Part shown: positions 15,519 through 15,609 of the stretch, in pieces
Layout of the letters: every line of letters begins with the position of its first letter
Numbering within the stretch: the stretch's first letter is position 1
Assembly (NCBI GenBank): GCA_905210435.1
Contig: CAJLWO010000061.1
Span: 1-15,609, forward strand
From: an uncultured Bacteroidales bacterium
GTDB taxonomy: Bacteria > Bacteroidota > Bacteroidia > Bacteroidales > Muribaculaceae
Direction of reading: 5' to 3'
DNA length: 15,609 nucleotides
The notes under the pieces: generated by a model
What the model was told of the DNA's origin: nothing
The model's database searches: none
Seen by the model: the letters and a program-made list of their open reading frames with translations, nothing else
Made by a program: the position numbers and the translations under genes

Positions 15519-15609
15519 GAGCTTGTCTCATACCCAAAATGCAAAGTAATATGCCACGGCTCTTTCATTTAAGACAAAAATAGAGACATAGCCCCCCCTT
15601 ACCCGGTTC
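15519..15609. other. Intergenic tail, nothing identified
   Basis: The last 91 bases contain no open frame of note, no clear terminator and no recognised RNA. A C8-like cytosine run near 15591 and a 6-bp inverted repeat (15524-15529 with 15583-15588) are the only visible structure, and both may be chance. Confidence 0.5.

Noticed and set aside
15524..15588. TGTCTC/GAGACA inverted repeat as an insertion-sequence end
   Set aside because: Six bases over 53 nt is expected by chance, and no transposase or target duplication is visible.

Overview
The window looks like a chromosomal segment from a gut-type Bacteroidales bacterium. Muribaculaceae or a close relative is my best guess, from recalled protein similarity and not from a search. 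Supporting signs are TTTG / TAnnTTTG promoters, A/T-rich leaders without strong Shine-Dalgarno sequences, DUF5683, DUF4286 and DUF2027-Smr proteins, a LytTR-type regulator, and a secreted GH13 amylase ending in the 'YYNLQGVRV...GIYI' tail common in this group. No tRNA, rRNA, CRISPR array, phage or insertion sequence is evident. No gap between genes exceeds 300 bases.

Left part (1-5900): a DUF3737 beta-helix protein (+) and a large secreted multimodular alpha-amylase (-) converge on a shared bidirectional terminator. Upstream of the amylase, and facing away from it, lies a decayed LytTR response regulator. It has lost its 5' third of the receiver domain and carries a one-base frameshift just before its natural stop. 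A helical protein of unknown function follows, then surE on the opposite strand.

Right part (6680-15518): surE (-) and parA (+) diverge from a 209-bp A/T-rich region. That region holds a good surE promoter, three DnaA-box-like repeats spaced exactly 10 bp apart, and two partial parS-like half sites. From parA onward nine genes run on the + strand with gaps of 19-64 bp: parA, parB, DUF5683, an MltD-type lytic transglycosylase, a long QueA homologue, DUF4286, ruvC, a DUF2027-Smr protein and a flavodoxin/ferredoxin fusion. The run joins chromosome segregation, cell-wall remodelling, tRNA queuosine modification, Holliday-junction resolution and electron transfer. It reads as a housekeeping block, possibly of several operons, and not as a mobile accessory system.

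I found no convincing wholly new system. The points most worth a second look are the phased repeats upstream of parA, the doubly damaged LytTR gene, the repeated starch-binding modules of the amylase, and the unknown 218-residue protein.
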